From assembly GCF_000426065.1 (NCBI RefSeq), contig NZ_AUEQ01000015.1, positions 1 to 64,000 of the forward strand: DNA of 64,000 nucleotides. The letters are read 5' to 3'. The notes beneath the pieces were generated by a model. It was not told the DNA's origin. It did no database searches and worked only from the letters and a program-made list of their open reading frames with translations. The position numbers were made by a program, and so were the translations under genes. Shown one piece after another: positions 17,285 to 26,200 of this stretch. How positions within the stretch are numbered: the stretch's first letter is position 1; the number at the start of each line of letters is the position of its first letter. This stretch comes from Mycobacterium sp. URHD0025 (GTDB taxonomy: Bacteria > Actinomycetota > Actinomycetes > Mycobacteriales > Mycobacteriaceae).

Positions 17285-19303
17285 TTGTTGTCACAGCCCA
17301 CTCCTGCCCGTCTGTCCATGGCCAAGACCGCTGCCACCACGGCAGCGGTCATTGCTACTACGGCCGCGTTGACCGCAGGCGTCGCATCCTCGGCGCCGGA
17401 GGCGTTGGCCGCCCACAACCGGAGCGCGCAAGCGGATGTCGAGCTGGTCGCGGCGGCCTCGAACGACGTCGGCAAGATCCCCGACATCGTCGGGATCTAC
17501 GGGGTCGGCCCGATCTTCTGGACCGCGCAGGCCCTCGGGATCACGCCCGAGAATGTGATCCAGGCTGCCGGCGGATTGACCGGCAATACGGCGTTGGCCG
17601 ACACCGTCATTGGGCTGCTGAACCTGCTCGACGCCATCTCGCCGATCGAGGCCGGTGTGAAGGGCCCGATGCCGAGCGACGTGTACGACGCCGTCAATGG
17701 GCTGGACTACACCTTCACCGGGCTTTCCAAGATGTTCGGGCTCGGCGACAACAATGCGTTCATCAATTGGATCGCCAAACACGCCCCCGTCCTGAATCAG
17801 CGCCGCGCCGTCATCTTGTCCGAGAGCCTGGGCGGTCTCACCACATCGTTGGCCTACCGCGACATGATCAATGCGGTGCAGTCCGACGACCCGGAATGGG
17901 GCGTCGGCGTCACCGGGCAGTGGCTGATCATGGTCAACAACGTCAGCCGTCCGGGCGGCGGATTGTTCGCACTGGCAACCCCTTTCACCAATCTGTTCGG
18001 GGTGAACCTCACCACGCCGGACGCCGGCAGCTACACGAACCCGGACAAGACCAAAGTCCTCAACACCTCGATCCTCGACATCACCTGGGCCTACAACCCC
18101 CTGTCGGATGCGCCCACCACGCTGAATCCCCTGGCCTGGGCCAACTCAGCCGCAGCGGGGGTGTTCTTGACATACCTCCTGCCCGACGAGGACAACAACA
18201 TCGGCACGCATGTGCTGCCGAAGTTGGTCACCGGAATCGCCGACGGTGTCAAGGTGATGATCGACCCGACCGGCGGCCAGGGCCTGCAGATGATCCCGGT
18301 CCTCGGCGACTTGCTGAAGCTCTTCAACGTGAACGTCCTCGACTTCCCCGGCAACGCCACCTACATCACCTACGACTCGGGCAACCTCCCCCTGCTCGAG
18401 CCGTTCCGCGTCATCCCGCATCTCGCCAATCTTGTTCCAGGCGTTGACATCCCAACACCGCTCACCGACAGCGTCGAAGACGCCCTCCGGAAGATGGTGA
18501 ACATGGGATACCAGGACGTGGACCCCAACACGTTGGAGCGGACGTTCAACGAGGCCGGCGAGCAGGCCTACCTGTGGCACTCCCCGCTCACCCCGACGCA
18601 GCGGCTGGCCGCCAATGAGATCGTGTTCGACGCTCTGATCGACGGCATTCAGGCCAACGCCCTGGATCCGGACGCCTGGGTCGCGAAACTACCGGGCGCG
18701 AGCTCCGAGCCGATCGTGAAGAACGCCGTGACGGTGGCAGCCGCCAAGGCCATGAGTGACGCTCTGGAGGCCGTGCAGAAGGGTGCCGACCCTGTCTTCG
18801 ACGCCGTCGAGAAAGGGCTGGCTCCGGTCACTCATGCTCTCGACGGCATCAACGCTCAGGTCGAGGACGCCATCGACAAGATGCTCAAGGTCGACGGATC
18901 CGCGACCGACAAGCAGTCCGCCAAGCAGGCCATCACCTCCGTTCCCTCCAACGCCAGCTTGCGCCAGACATTGAATGTCGAGGCACCGAAGTCCGCTGCT
19001 ACCGAAACCGAAGACGGCGATGCCAAGCCCACTCCGGGCAAGGACGTGCTCAAAGCTCTTGGTGTGGACAAGGACTCGCTGCAGACCAAGGCGAAGGCAC
19101 GGGCCAAGGCACGCCATGCCGCCGATGCGAGCGATCCCATCAAGAAGTCGGTCAAGGAAACGGTCGCCAAGGTGCGCGGTGCGGTCGACGATGCCGCGAA
19201 GGACATCAAGGACGCCACCAAGGACCTGAAGAAGACGAAGCAGTCCCAGACGAAGAAGGACAAGACGGAGAAGAAGGACAAGGCGGCCAAAGCGGCGGCG
19301 TAA
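17285..19303 (+). CDS. Exported PE-PPE-domain (alpha/beta hydrolase-like) protein with Lys/Ala-rich tail
   Basis: The TTG at 17285 (AAAGGCGG upstream) gives 672 aa; the ATG at 17318 is an alternative. A signal peptide (AATTAAVIATTAALTAGVAS, ending ALAAH) is followed by a PE-PPE-type serine hydrolase domain (about 65-400): VILSESLGGLTTSLAYRD, NNVSRPGGGLFALATPF and YDSGNLPLLEPFRVIPHLAN. The nucleophile would be Ser181 in SESLG, departing from the GxSxG elbow. No PE or PPE domain precedes it, so export is by signal peptide rather than ESX. The last 100 or so residues are Lys/Ala/Asp rich, resembling HBHA or histone-like tails that bind polyanions. Role unknown; lipid esterase or transferase activity is possible. 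Confidence 0.75.
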   Translation: MLSQPTPARLSMAKTAATTAAVIATTAALTAGVASSAPEALAAHNRSAQADVELVAAASNDVGKIPDIVGIYGVGPIFWTAQALGITPENVIQAAGGLTGNTALADTVIGLLNLLDAISPIEAGVKGPMPSDVYDAVNGLDYTFTGLSKMFGLGDNNAFINWIAKHAPVLNQRRAVILSESLGGLTTSLAYRDMINAVQSDDPEWGVGVTGQWLIMVNNVSRPGGGLFALATPFTNLFGVNLTTPDAGSYTNPDKTKVLNTSILDITWAYNPLSDAPTTLNPLAWANSAAAGVFLTYLLPDEDNNIGTHVLPKLVTGIADGVKVMIDPTGGQGLQMIPVLGDLLKLFNVNVLDFPGNATYITYDSGNLPLLEPFRVIPHLANLVPGVDIPTPLTDSVEDALRKMVNMGYQDVDPNTLERTFNEAGEQAYLWHSPLTPTQRLAANEIVFDALIDGIQANALDPDAWVAKLPGASSEPIVKNAVTVAAAKAMSDALEAVQKGADPVFDAVEKGLAPVTHALDGINAQVEDAIDKMLKVDGSATDKQSAKQAITSVPSNASLRQTLNVEAPKSAATETEDGDAKPTPGKDVLKALGVDKDSLQTKAKARAKARHAADASDPIKKSVKETVAKVRGAVDDAAKDIKDATKDLKKTKQSQTKKDKTEKKDKAAKAAA

Positions 19304-19342
19304 TCGCTGACAGCCCCGGGACGCGTCGGTAGCGTGGCCCAT

Positions 19343-20104
19343 ATGCCACGCACAGTGCTCGTCACCGGGGCGACCGGCACTCTCGGCCATCACGTGGTGC
19401 CCGAGGCGACCGATGCCGGTTATCACGTCCGCGCACTGAGCCGCCGGGATCGGGTTGGGTATACGGGCGTGCATTGGCACCAGGCGGACCTGCTCAAGTC
19501 CGACGGTTTGGACACCGCACTCGACGGCGTCGATGTCGTCGTTCACTGCGCCACCCAGGCCACCGGCAGTAAGGACGTCAAGGCGGCGAGGAACCTGATC
19601 GAGGCCGCACGACGCAAGGGCGTCGGACACCTGATCTACATCTCGATCGTCGGGATCGACGACATCCCGCTTCCCTATTACAAGACCAAGTTGCGGGTCG
19701 AGCAGGCGCTCGAGACATCGGGTGTCGGGCACACGATCCTGCGTGCCACCCAGTTCCACGAGCTAATCGAAAAGTCGTTCTCGGTGCAGCGGTTCTCACC
19801 CCTTTTATGGACGCTGCGCGACGTCCGATTTCAGCCCATCGACACCCGCGACGTCGCGACGCGATTGGTCTCTTTGATCGATACAGAACCGGCCGGGCGG
19901 GCGCCGGACATCGGTGGACCGAGCGTTCACACTCACCCAGAATTGGGACAGATGTATCTCTCAGCACACAACAGCGTGCGTCGCGTGGCCAGATTCACCA
20001 TCCCCGGCCGCATCGTCGCGGGTTACAGGTCGGGAGCCAATCTGACCCCGGAAAACGCGGTTGACGGCGCATCGTTCCAAGACTATTTGGGCACCGGCGG
20101 ATAG
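19343..20104 (+). CDS. NAD(P)-binding NmrA/SDR-like protein
   Basis: Rossmann-fold protein of the atypical SDR (NmrA-like) group, 253 aa. The N-terminal VLVTGATGTLGHHVV is the dinucleotide-binding loop; VVHCATQATGSKDVKAARNL and HLIYISIVGIDD follow in family order, and YYKTKLRVEQAL supplies the YxxxK-like element. Such proteins act as redox sensors or reductases of unknown substrate. The ATG at 19343 is chosen; a GTG at 19334 would add three residues. It stands alone between an exported protein and a DUF1707 protein. Confidence 0.8.
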   Translation: MPRTVLVTGATGTLGHHVVPEATDAGYHVRALSRRDRVGYTGVHWHQADLLKSDGLDTALDGVDVVVHCATQATGSKDVKAARNLIEAARRKGVGHLIYISIVGIDDIPLPYYKTKLRVEQALETSGVGHTILRATQFHELIEKSFSVQRFSPLLWTLRDVRFQPIDTRDVATRLVSLIDTEPAGRAPDIGGPSVHTHPELGQMYLSAHNSVRRVARFTIPGRIVAGYRSGANLTPENAVDGASFQDYLGTGG

Positions 20105-20201
20105 GTCGTCGGGGCCAATCCGCTTCGATTCTCGCAACCATGTCGACACAGTTCGGCCATCGGTCTTGCATGTGACAGCGATAGTCGTAGGCTCGACAGC
20201 G

Positions 20202-20783
20202 ATGAGCACTTCAGCGCCGCAGGGCAGGTCGATGCGCGCTGCCGACACCGACCGCATTCAGGTGGCGCAGCTGCTCACTGATGCTGCCGCCGCGGGCCGG
20301 CTGCCGATGACCGAGTATGAGGACCGGCTAGCAAAGGCCTACGCGGCAGAGACCTACGACGATCTGGCGCGGCTGAGTCGCGACCTTCCGGGCGCGGTCA
20401 ACTGTTCGGCCGGCCACTGTCGCCCTGCCCCCTCGACGCTGCTGCTGGCGATCATGAGCGGGTTCGAGCGCCGTGGCCGCTGGAACGTCCCCAAGAAGTT
20501 GACGACGTTCGCAATCTTCGGTGGCGGAGTGGTCGATCTTCGCTACGCCGACTTCACCGCACCCGACGTGGATGTCCGCTCCTATTCGATCTTCGGCGGA
20601 CAGACCATCCTGGTGCCGCCCGAGGTGAATGTCGACCTTCACGGCGTGGGCGTGATGGGAAACTTCGATCAGAGCATCAATGGCGACGGCACAGCCGGCG
20701 CGCCGCGTGTCCACATCCGCGGTTTCTCGCTGTGGGGCAGCGTCAGCGTCAAACGCAAGAAGCGCCGCAACCAGACCGACTGA
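20202..20783 (+). CDS. DUF1707 domain protein
   Basis: Conserved actinobacterial protein, 193 aa. The DUF1707 domain (about 10-65) shows RAADTDRIQVAQLLTDAAAAGRLPMTEYEDRL and YDDLARLSRDLP. The C-terminal half (KKLTTFAIFGGGVVDLRYADF..., SYSIFGGQTILVPP) is a beta-rich repeat fold as in cell-wall-active antibiotic response proteins. Role unknown; probably cytoplasmic or membrane associated. The start at 20202 (MSTSAPQ) is favoured over the longer frame because the conserved region begins just after it. Similar to Rv0966c by memory. Confidence 0.8.
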   Translation: MSTSAPQGRSMRAADTDRIQVAQLLTDAAAAGRLPMTEYEDRLAKAYAAETYDDLARLSRDLPGAVNCSAGHCRPAPSTLLLAIMSGFERRGRWNVPKKLTTFAIFGGGVVDLRYADFTAPDVDVRSYSIFGGQTILVPPEVNVDLHGVGVMGNFDQSINGDGTAGAPRVHIRGFSLWGSVSVKRKKRRNQTD

Positions 20784-20799
20784 AATCGCCACCCTCTAC

Positions 20800-21144
20800 T
20801 CAGGCGTGTGCCTTCTGCGCTGACGATCGCAGGACTGATTTGAACTCGCCCAGCACCGATGCGCTGGATCCCTCCGGCAAGACGGTGACGATCTCCTCGG
20901 CGATCCGCGCCAACTTCTTGTCCGCCGGGTTGTCCACTGTGAGGAGCAGCAGATAGCTGTTGCCCGGCCGGATGCCCTCGGCGCTGAGCACATCGAATGC
21001 CAGAACATTACCGGCACGTGTGGACGGCCGGTCCGGCAGAAACTCGAGGAAGGGCCTCAGCCCCGCCAGCACGGTCTCCTCCTGGGCATCCAACCCGCCG
21101 GCCGGCGGTGGCGGAACCTTCAGCGATATGGCCCATGTAGTCAT
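20800..21144 (-). CDS. Conserved hypothetical protein, 114 aa
   Basis: Not recognised. Soluble alpha/beta composition, no signal peptide, starting MTTWAISLKVPPPP with GNSYLLLLTVDNPADKKLARIAEE in the middle. The ATG at 21144 has a GGGAGGGG ribosome site. Convergent with the DUF1707 gene, 16 bases between stops. Codon use is ordinary for the window, supporting a real gene. Confidence 0.65.
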   Translation of the reverse strand: MTTWAISLKVPPPPAGGLDAQEETVLAGLRPFLEFLPDRPSTRAGNVLAFDVLSAEGIRPGNSYLLLLTVDNPADKKLARIAEEIVTVLPEGSSASVLGEFKSVLRSSAQKAHA

Positions 21145-21248
21145 TACTGTCCCCTCCCGTGAGTTCGGTCGGTTCGACGCTACGACCCGTACACCGCGTC
21201 GAGCGCGCGTAGCCCGCTACCTGGATTTCGCTGCCTCCCAACGAAAAA

Positions 21249-21270
21249 GGGCGGGCCCGGAGGCCCGCCC
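21249..21270 (-). terminator. Intrinsic terminator after the 183-aa exported protein
   Basis: Arms GGGCGGGCC / GGCCCGCCC with a 4-base loop, 17 bases past the stop; on the minus strand a run of five T follows. A classical terminator. Confidence 0.85.
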
Positions 21271-21286
21271 CTTCCATGCAGAAAGA

Positions 21287-21838
21287 TCAGTGGCTGCAGC
21301 TCGTGGCGGCCACGCAGGTCAAAGACTTGTTCGAGGTGGAAGGCTTGGCGCTCGACACCTTGGCGGTGGGTCCGTTCCCGGCGATGGCCTTGGGCAGGGT
21401 GCCCGGCAGGTCCTTCTCGTCCGGGAGGAACTTGTTGCCCAGGTACTGGTCCGAGTACTTCTGAGTCTGGTTGTAGTAGTACTTGCCGGCGTTGACGTTC
21501 AGCTCCCCCTGGATCGCACCGTTGGTGCCCTTGCTGGGGTCGGCGTAGTTCGCCTTACCGAAATTGGTGTGGTAAACCTCGCCGATCGGGCTGTCGTCGA
21601 GCGTCTTGTTGACGCCGGGCTTCTGGTTGAACACCTTGTCGCCGACGGCCTGAGCCGCCCGCACACCCGGGGCGGGGTTGTCGAAGGCCGGACGGCCGAC
21701 CGCGTCGCCCGACGCGCTGGAGTCAGCTGATGCCAACCCCGTGGGCAAGACCACCGCCAATGCACCGCCCGCGATGACACCCCCGACCAACGTCCGCGCC
21801 CGCACCGATCGATCGGACAACTTCCGATGTTTTGCCAT
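21287..21838 (-). CDS. Exported protein of unknown function, 183 aa
   Basis: Starts MAKHRKLSDRSVRARTL with a basic n-region, a hydrophobic core (VGGVIAGGALAVVLPTGLA) and a likely cleavage after SADS or ASA. The mature part is hydrophilic, with NQKPGVNKTLDDSPIGEVYH, repeated Tyr/Lys (KYYYNQTQKYSDQYLG) and a C-terminal pair of Cys (TCVAATSCSH) that could form a disulfide. The charged segment after the start (RSVRARTL) recalls other mycobacterial exported proteins. No domain recognised. The ATG at 21838 follows an AGAGG site. Single gene with its own terminator. Confidence 0.7.
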   Translation of the reverse strand: MAKHRKLSDRSVRARTLVGGVIAGGALAVVLPTGLASADSSASGDAVGRPAFDNPAPGVRAAQAVGDKVFNQKPGVNKTLDDSPIGEVYHTNFGKANYADPSKGTNGAIQGELNVNAGKYYYNQTQKYSDQYLGNKFLPDEKDLPGTLPKAIAGNGPTAKVSSAKPSTSNKSLTCVAATSCSH

Positions 21839-22038
21839 GCCTGTAACCTCTCGTGATTGGCGTTGCGCCGCAGCTAAATTGGGCCAATCCGGCTGACATT
21901 GCCGGTGGCCCGCCAGTCAAGCTAAGCCACCGCAGACAGCAGCGATAGGTACTGGCGACGTTGTTCATTTGCTGTTCGGCACATGATCACGAGAATTCAC
22001 AGCGGGTACACAGGGACCGGCCGACTACGTGAAAACGC

Positions 22039-22069
22039 AACGGCCCCCTCCGATTTGGAGGGGGCCGTT
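22039..22069 (-). terminator. Intrinsic terminator after the first paralogous exported protein
   Basis: Perfect 13-base arms AACGGCCCCCTCC / GGAGGGGGCCGTT with a 5-base loop, 16 bases beyond the stop codon, with T-rich sequence following on the minus strand. Confidence 0.85.
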
Positions 22070-22084
22070 GGGTGAAGGCAGATG

Positions 22085-23743
22085 CTATTTGTCGCTACCG
22101 CCGGAGCCCGAGTCACCGGAGCTCGACCCCGAGTCGCCGTTGCCCGAACTGGAATTGCCCGAACCGGAATTCGTCTCACCCTTGGCCTTGCCGTGCTCCT
22201 GGGCGCCAGCCTTGGTCTTGGGCTTGAACGCGTTCGTCAGGTCCTTGGCGGCCTTCTCGACGAACTTCTCGCCGGCCGACTTCTTCTGCTCGGTCTTCGC
22301 TCCAGCGCCTGGTGTTGCGACCAAGCCGGTACGAACCAGAGAGCCCCGCTTCTCAGGCTTCGAGGTTGCTGCCGTTCCGGTTTCGGACTTCGGAGGCTCA
22401 GGCGTCGACGCCTCGGTCTCCGTCTCCGAGGTGTCGGTGCCGGCGGCGGTCTCGACCTTTGTGGTCTCGATATTGCTTTGTGGCGCTTTGATTTCCGGCA
22501 GGTTCAGCTTCGGCAGCTTGGGCAGCTCGAACTTCGGGGTCTTGGGCGTCTGAGCTTCCTCGGACTGCGAAACCTCGGTAGCCGGGATCGTCGTCTCGGT
22601 GTCACCCTTGGCGGCGTCGTCCGCCGCGCTCTGATCCTCTGTCGAGCTGTCGGCATCTGCGACCTGAGTTTTGGCCAGATCCTTGATGCCGAGCTTGGCG
22701 GCCAACGAGGACGACGGCGCCTTGAACGGCGACTCGATGTTCTCCGTCGACAGGCTCAGGAGCTTGCTGATGCTCGGCACGCTCGGGGAGCTCACCGAAC
22801 CGGGCTCGGTCTCCGTCGTCGCTTCGGTCTCCTCCTCGGCCGACAGCAGGCGAAGCGCCGCAGATTTCTCCGTGACCTCTGTTGTGGCCGCTTCCTCCGG
22901 GGGCGACGTCAGCGCGGTCACGGTGTCGATGACGTAAGAGACAGCGCCCGAAATGCCGCCGTCGAAGTAGGCGTTGTTGAGGCCCTTCGCCCACGCGCCC
23001 ACCGCATCGTCGGGCAGGTTGTCGTTGATCACGCTGCGCGCCACCAGCGATACCCCGCCGGTGAAGTACTCGTCCACGCGCTTCGCCAGCTGGAGTCGCT
23101 GCGTCGGGTCGAACTCGTCGACGATCGAGGCGGCGACCGATGCCCCGATGTACGCGAAAGCAGACACGCCGCCCTCGAAGTAGATGTTGTCGACGGGGCC
23201 GAGGAACGGAAGCAGGTTGTCGCTGGCGTAGTAGAGCAGGCCCGACAAACCGTCCTTGCACACCGCGCCGGTGGCGCTGCAGTTGCCCGGATCTTCGACG
23301 ACGGCCTTGCTAGCGGAGCCGTTTTCGTTCTTGTAGTAGAAGCTGCCGCCATTCTTGACGTCGGCAACGGTGGCCGGGGTGAGATTCCCGCTGGTGTCCA
23401 GGTTGTAGAGCTGATTGCCGAGCGAGTCGTAGATCGGCTTGGTGCCGTCTGCTGCATCTTCCGCAGGTTGTTCGCCTTTGAGGTCGACAAATGCGGCGAC
23501 CGGGGACGTGCCTGTGTAGTACTGGGCGCCGTAGCCATCCTTGACCGCGCCCCACGCACCTTCCAGCGAGAACGCCAGCAGGTTGATCTGGTCTTGCGTC
23601 AGCGTCTTGTGCGCAGGAGCTTCCGTCGCGGAGGCCGCAATCGTGATCTCGTCGCGGGGTACGAACAGTGCGGGGGTCCCGGCAACAAGCGCGCCGGCGC
23701 TGAGAAGTGCGACGCCTGTGGTGACGAGCGGACGGACTGCCAT
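22085..23743 (-). CDS. Exported protein with low-complexity tail (paralogue 1), 552 aa
   Basis: Function unknown. Begins MAVRPLVTTGVALLSAGALV, a signal peptide or anchor, followed by a conserved domain (about 30-280) with LTQDQINLLAFSLEGAW, CKDGLSGLLYYASDNLLPF, FEGGVSAFAYIGAS and VDEYFTGGVSLVA. The second half is rich in Glu, Thr, Ser, Pro and Lys (FELPKLPKLNLPEIKAPQ), ending in a Ser/Gly run, probably disordered and cell-wall exposed. The ATG at 23743 has GGAGG upstream; an upstream start would add eight residues. Its closest relative in the window is the adjacent gene at 24015-25274, so this is a tandem duplication with divergence of the tails. Confidence 0.75.
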   Translation of the reverse strand: MAVRPLVTTGVALLSAGALVAGTPALFVPRDEITIAASATEAPAHKTLTQDQINLLAFSLEGAWGAVKDGYGAQYYTGTSPVAAFVDLKGEQPAEDAADGTKPIYDSLGNQLYNLDTSGNLTPATVADVKNGGSFYYKNENGSASKAVVEDPGNCSATGAVCKDGLSGLLYYASDNLLPFLGPVDNIYFEGGVSAFAYIGASVAASIVDEFDPTQRLQLAKRVDEYFTGGVSLVARSVINDNLPDDAVGAWAKGLNNAYFDGGISGAVSYVIDTVTALTSPPEEAATTEVTEKSAALRLLSAEEETEATTETEPGSVSSPSVPSISKLLSLSTENIESPFKAPSSSLAAKLGIKDLAKTQVADADSSTEDQSAADDAAKGDTETTIPATEVSQSEEAQTPKTPKFELPKLPKLNLPEIKAPQSNIETTKVETAAGTDTSETETEASTPEPPKSETGTAATSKPEKRGSLVRTGLVATPGAGAKTEQKKSAGEKFVEKAAKDLTNAFKPKTKAGAQEHGKAKGETNSGSGNSSSGNGDSGSSSGDSGSGGSDK

Positions 23744-23971
23744 ATGCGTGGTGCCTCCTATGGACACACTGGCTGTCGCGCCGGAGCTCGCGAACCGAAA
23801 CTGACAGCAACCTAAGAATTACCTGGAGGATGCTATGGGGATACCTTTGCCATGGCAACTACTACGTCAGGATTCGACGGCCGCGGCTCCGGGCGGTTCG
23901 CCGATCGCGCGCTCGGGTCAGTTTGCCGAGCGCAGCCGCCCCGACGACTAGGTCAGATCGCCAAAACGAAT

Positions 23972-23999
23972 CCACGGCCCCTTTTGACAGGGGCCGTGG
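23972..23999 (-). terminator. Terminator hairpin after the second paralogous exported protein
   Basis: Perfect arms CCACGGCCCC / GGGGCCGTGG with an 8-base loop, 15 bases past the stop. It gives each paralogue its own transcription unit. Confidence 0.8.
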
Positions 24000-24014
24000 A
24001 GTTGACGCTAGAGA

Positions 24015-25274
24015 TTATTTGCTGCTGTCACCGTTGCTGTCGGAGCCGGCGCCGTCCGTGGACTTCTCGTCGCCACCGCCGGTGAACTTCTTGACGGCGT
24101 TGTCGATGTCCTTCAGGAAGTTGTGACCACCGGTGGACTTGCCCTTGTTGCCGAAGAGAATCTGGGGCTCGAACTTGTTCGGGGCCCCGGAGGTAACGCC
24201 GGACCCGGCCGGATCCTCCGACTCCTCTTCAGCCGCAGCCTCTTTGAGCTTTGTGTTGGGCAGCTTCAGATTCAGCTTCGGCAGAGTCAGCTTGGGCGCC
24301 TCGGGCTTGGTCGGCTCATTGACCACCGGAGTGCCTTCGGTCCCGCCCTCGACGGTCTCGTCGACAGTGACCTCTTCCTGAACCTTGCCCTGAACGTCGA
24401 GATTCGCTCCGAGCGGGGACACCGGCGCCTTGAACTCCGGTGCCTTGAATTCGGGCGCCTTGAATTTCGGTGTCGGCAGGTTCAACAGCTTGCCGACGTT
24501 GGGCAGGCTCGTGGAGGTGGCGGAACCCGGCTCGGGTTCGGCCTTCAGGAGTGCACTCGGTTCATCGGCGGTGGCCGTTTGAGGACCGACGCCCAAAGTC
24601 GGCTGCGGATGAACGGTGTCCTGCGTGATGGCGTCAACCACGTAGGTGACGACGGCACTGATGCCCGACTGCGAGCCATACCCGCTGAAGTAGGCGTCAT
24701 TCACGGCCTGCAGGAACCCGCCGTCGGGCACGTTGTCGTTGATGATGCTGTAGACGACCGAAGACAACCCGACCGCAACCGATGTGTCGCCCAAATAATT
24801 AGTTCCGCTGAAGCCGTGGAAGTACTCGTCGACACGCTTCGGCAGATCCAGACGACCGGTGGGATCCGGGATCGCGGAGGCGACGGCCGTTGCCCCGAGG
24901 AACAGGAACTCCGACAGGCCGCCCTCGAACGCGATGTTGTCGAGGTTACCGAGTGGCAACACGTTGTCGCTGAAGTAGTAGGCCGCTCCGCTGAGCCCGT
25001 TCCGGCACACCGCACCGTCGGCGGAGCAGTCGCCGTCCAAAGTCCCCGTGTAGATCCCGCCGTAGCCCTGGGTGTAGGCGTGCCAGAGACCTTCGAGCGA
25101 GAACGCCAGCAGGTTGATCTGCTCTTGAGTCAGCGTCCGATGGGCCGGAGAGTCGATGGTCGACGCGGTGATCGTCACCTCGTCGCGGGGAACGAACAGT
25201 GCAGGAGTCCCGGCAATCACCGCGCCCGCGCTCAGGAGTGCGACGCCAGTGGTGACGAGCGGACGAACAGCCAT
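24015..25274 (-). CDS. Exported protein with low-complexity tail (paralogue 2), 419 aa
   Basis: Paralogue of the 22085-23743 product: same leader (MAVRPLVTTGVALLSAGAVI), LTQEQINLLAFSLEGLW, CRNGLSGAAYYFSDNVLPL, RVDEYFHGFSG and SIINDNVPD. The tail is shorter, with Phe/Lys/Ala/Pro repeats (FKAPEFKAPEFKAP), an acidic stretch and a Ser/Asp/Gly end. No catalytic motif recognised. The ATG at 25274 has AAAGGGG upstream. Function unknown; a surface or periplasmic structural role is possible given the disordered tail. Confidence 0.75.
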   Translation of the reverse strand: MAVRPLVTTGVALLSAGAVIAGTPALFVPRDEVTITASTIDSPAHRTLTQEQINLLAFSLEGLWHAYTQGYGGIYTGTLDGDCSADGAVCRNGLSGAAYYFSDNVLPLGNLDNIAFEGGLSEFLFLGATAVASAIPDPTGRLDLPKRVDEYFHGFSGTNYLGDTSVAVGLSSVVYSIINDNVPDGGFLQAVNDAYFSGYGSQSGISAVVTYVVDAITQDTVHPQPTLGVGPQTATADEPSALLKAEPEPGSATSTSLPNVGKLLNLPTPKFKAPEFKAPEFKAPVSPLGANLDVQGKVQEEVTVDETVEGGTEGTPVVNEPTKPEAPKLTLPKLNLKLPNTKLKEAAAEEESEDPAGSGVTSGAPNKFEPQILFGNKGKSTGGHNFLKDIDNAVKKFTGGGDEKSTDGAGSDSNGDSSK

Positions 25275-26200
25275 GCGGTGGCCCCTTTATCTTGAGCGCG
25301 AGCCGGGTTCGGAGGACCCGTTGTCGGTACCGGAGTGCAACTTAGAAGTTCCTGAGAACTGTAAGCCCCGGTGACACCTCCCGCAACCTTTATAGAGGCA
25401 GGACATTAGTTACTTTCGCACCGCTTCGTGCGGCCTTGGGCGACGTGTTGCGGACAAATTTTTCAATGCAAATTCAATCGCGTCATTTGAGTCGTTTCCT
25501 GCGACACCCGCTACCTCGCCGACCTCGGGTCTGCGGGAGGAATTGCACCGGCCGCGTGCCCGGCAACCCGCCGCCGAACCGAAGGTTTGGACGGGCCGGC
25601 ACAGTTGCCGGAAGCGCACCCAGAGCCGCACAGCGGCTTCAGGCGAGCCTCACAGCAAGCACTCATAGTGCGAGTTCACCTCGGCGTGGCGCGGACATGC
25701 GTGCCCACCCCTCGCCTACGACCGCATCACGAGCCGTCCAACGCCGGCGACCCGACTCCGGGTCTTTGCGAGTTATGGCCGCAGCTTTACGAGCGACGCC
25801 CCGAATCCGGCCGGCAGTCGTCGCAAAGGCCCGACGCATCGGCAGTTATTTGCAATTGCAATCAACCGTTCGGACGCGCTCATAACCGCCCCGCCTCGCC
25901 GCCTTAACCAACGGTTAACAACTGGTATCCATTGCTACGGCGGCGGCGCCTTGGCAAACATTGGACCCTGAGAAAAAGCGGCGTTTTCACTCAGGTTCGT
26001 CCCTGGGTCACCCTCGCCGGCATCCGGCGTCGGCAGCGGCCCGGTGGCGCGGCCCAGCCACACCCGGCAGCGCGACGCGCGCCCCGGCCCTGCGGCATGA
26101 AGTCGTTCGACAGGAGCGAGCGGGACCGCAGCGCGGCCGGTGCCTTTTACTGGCCGGCGTCGCTCCCGGGTATTTGGCTGGTTGCCGAGCCCGGAGGGAC
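25275..26200. other. Long intergenic region without convincing genes
   Basis: Over 900 bases with no frame that has both a plausible start and mycobacterial codon bias; the 149-aa and 245-aa plus frames read as Arg/Pro/Ser-rich noise. Two structures stand out: the dyad TTAACCAACGGTTAA at 25904-25918, a possible operator, and an imperfect hairpin at 26133-26158 (GCGGCCGGT / ACTGGCCGGC) that may terminate the lipoprotein gene. It could hold an unrecognised small RNA or decayed sequence. Confidence 0.5.

Noticed and set aside
22082..23815. 577-aa plus-strand open frame
   Set aside because: Arg/Leu/Gly-rich shadow antisense to the exported paralogue gene, which has a signal peptide, ribosome site and a paralogue next door.
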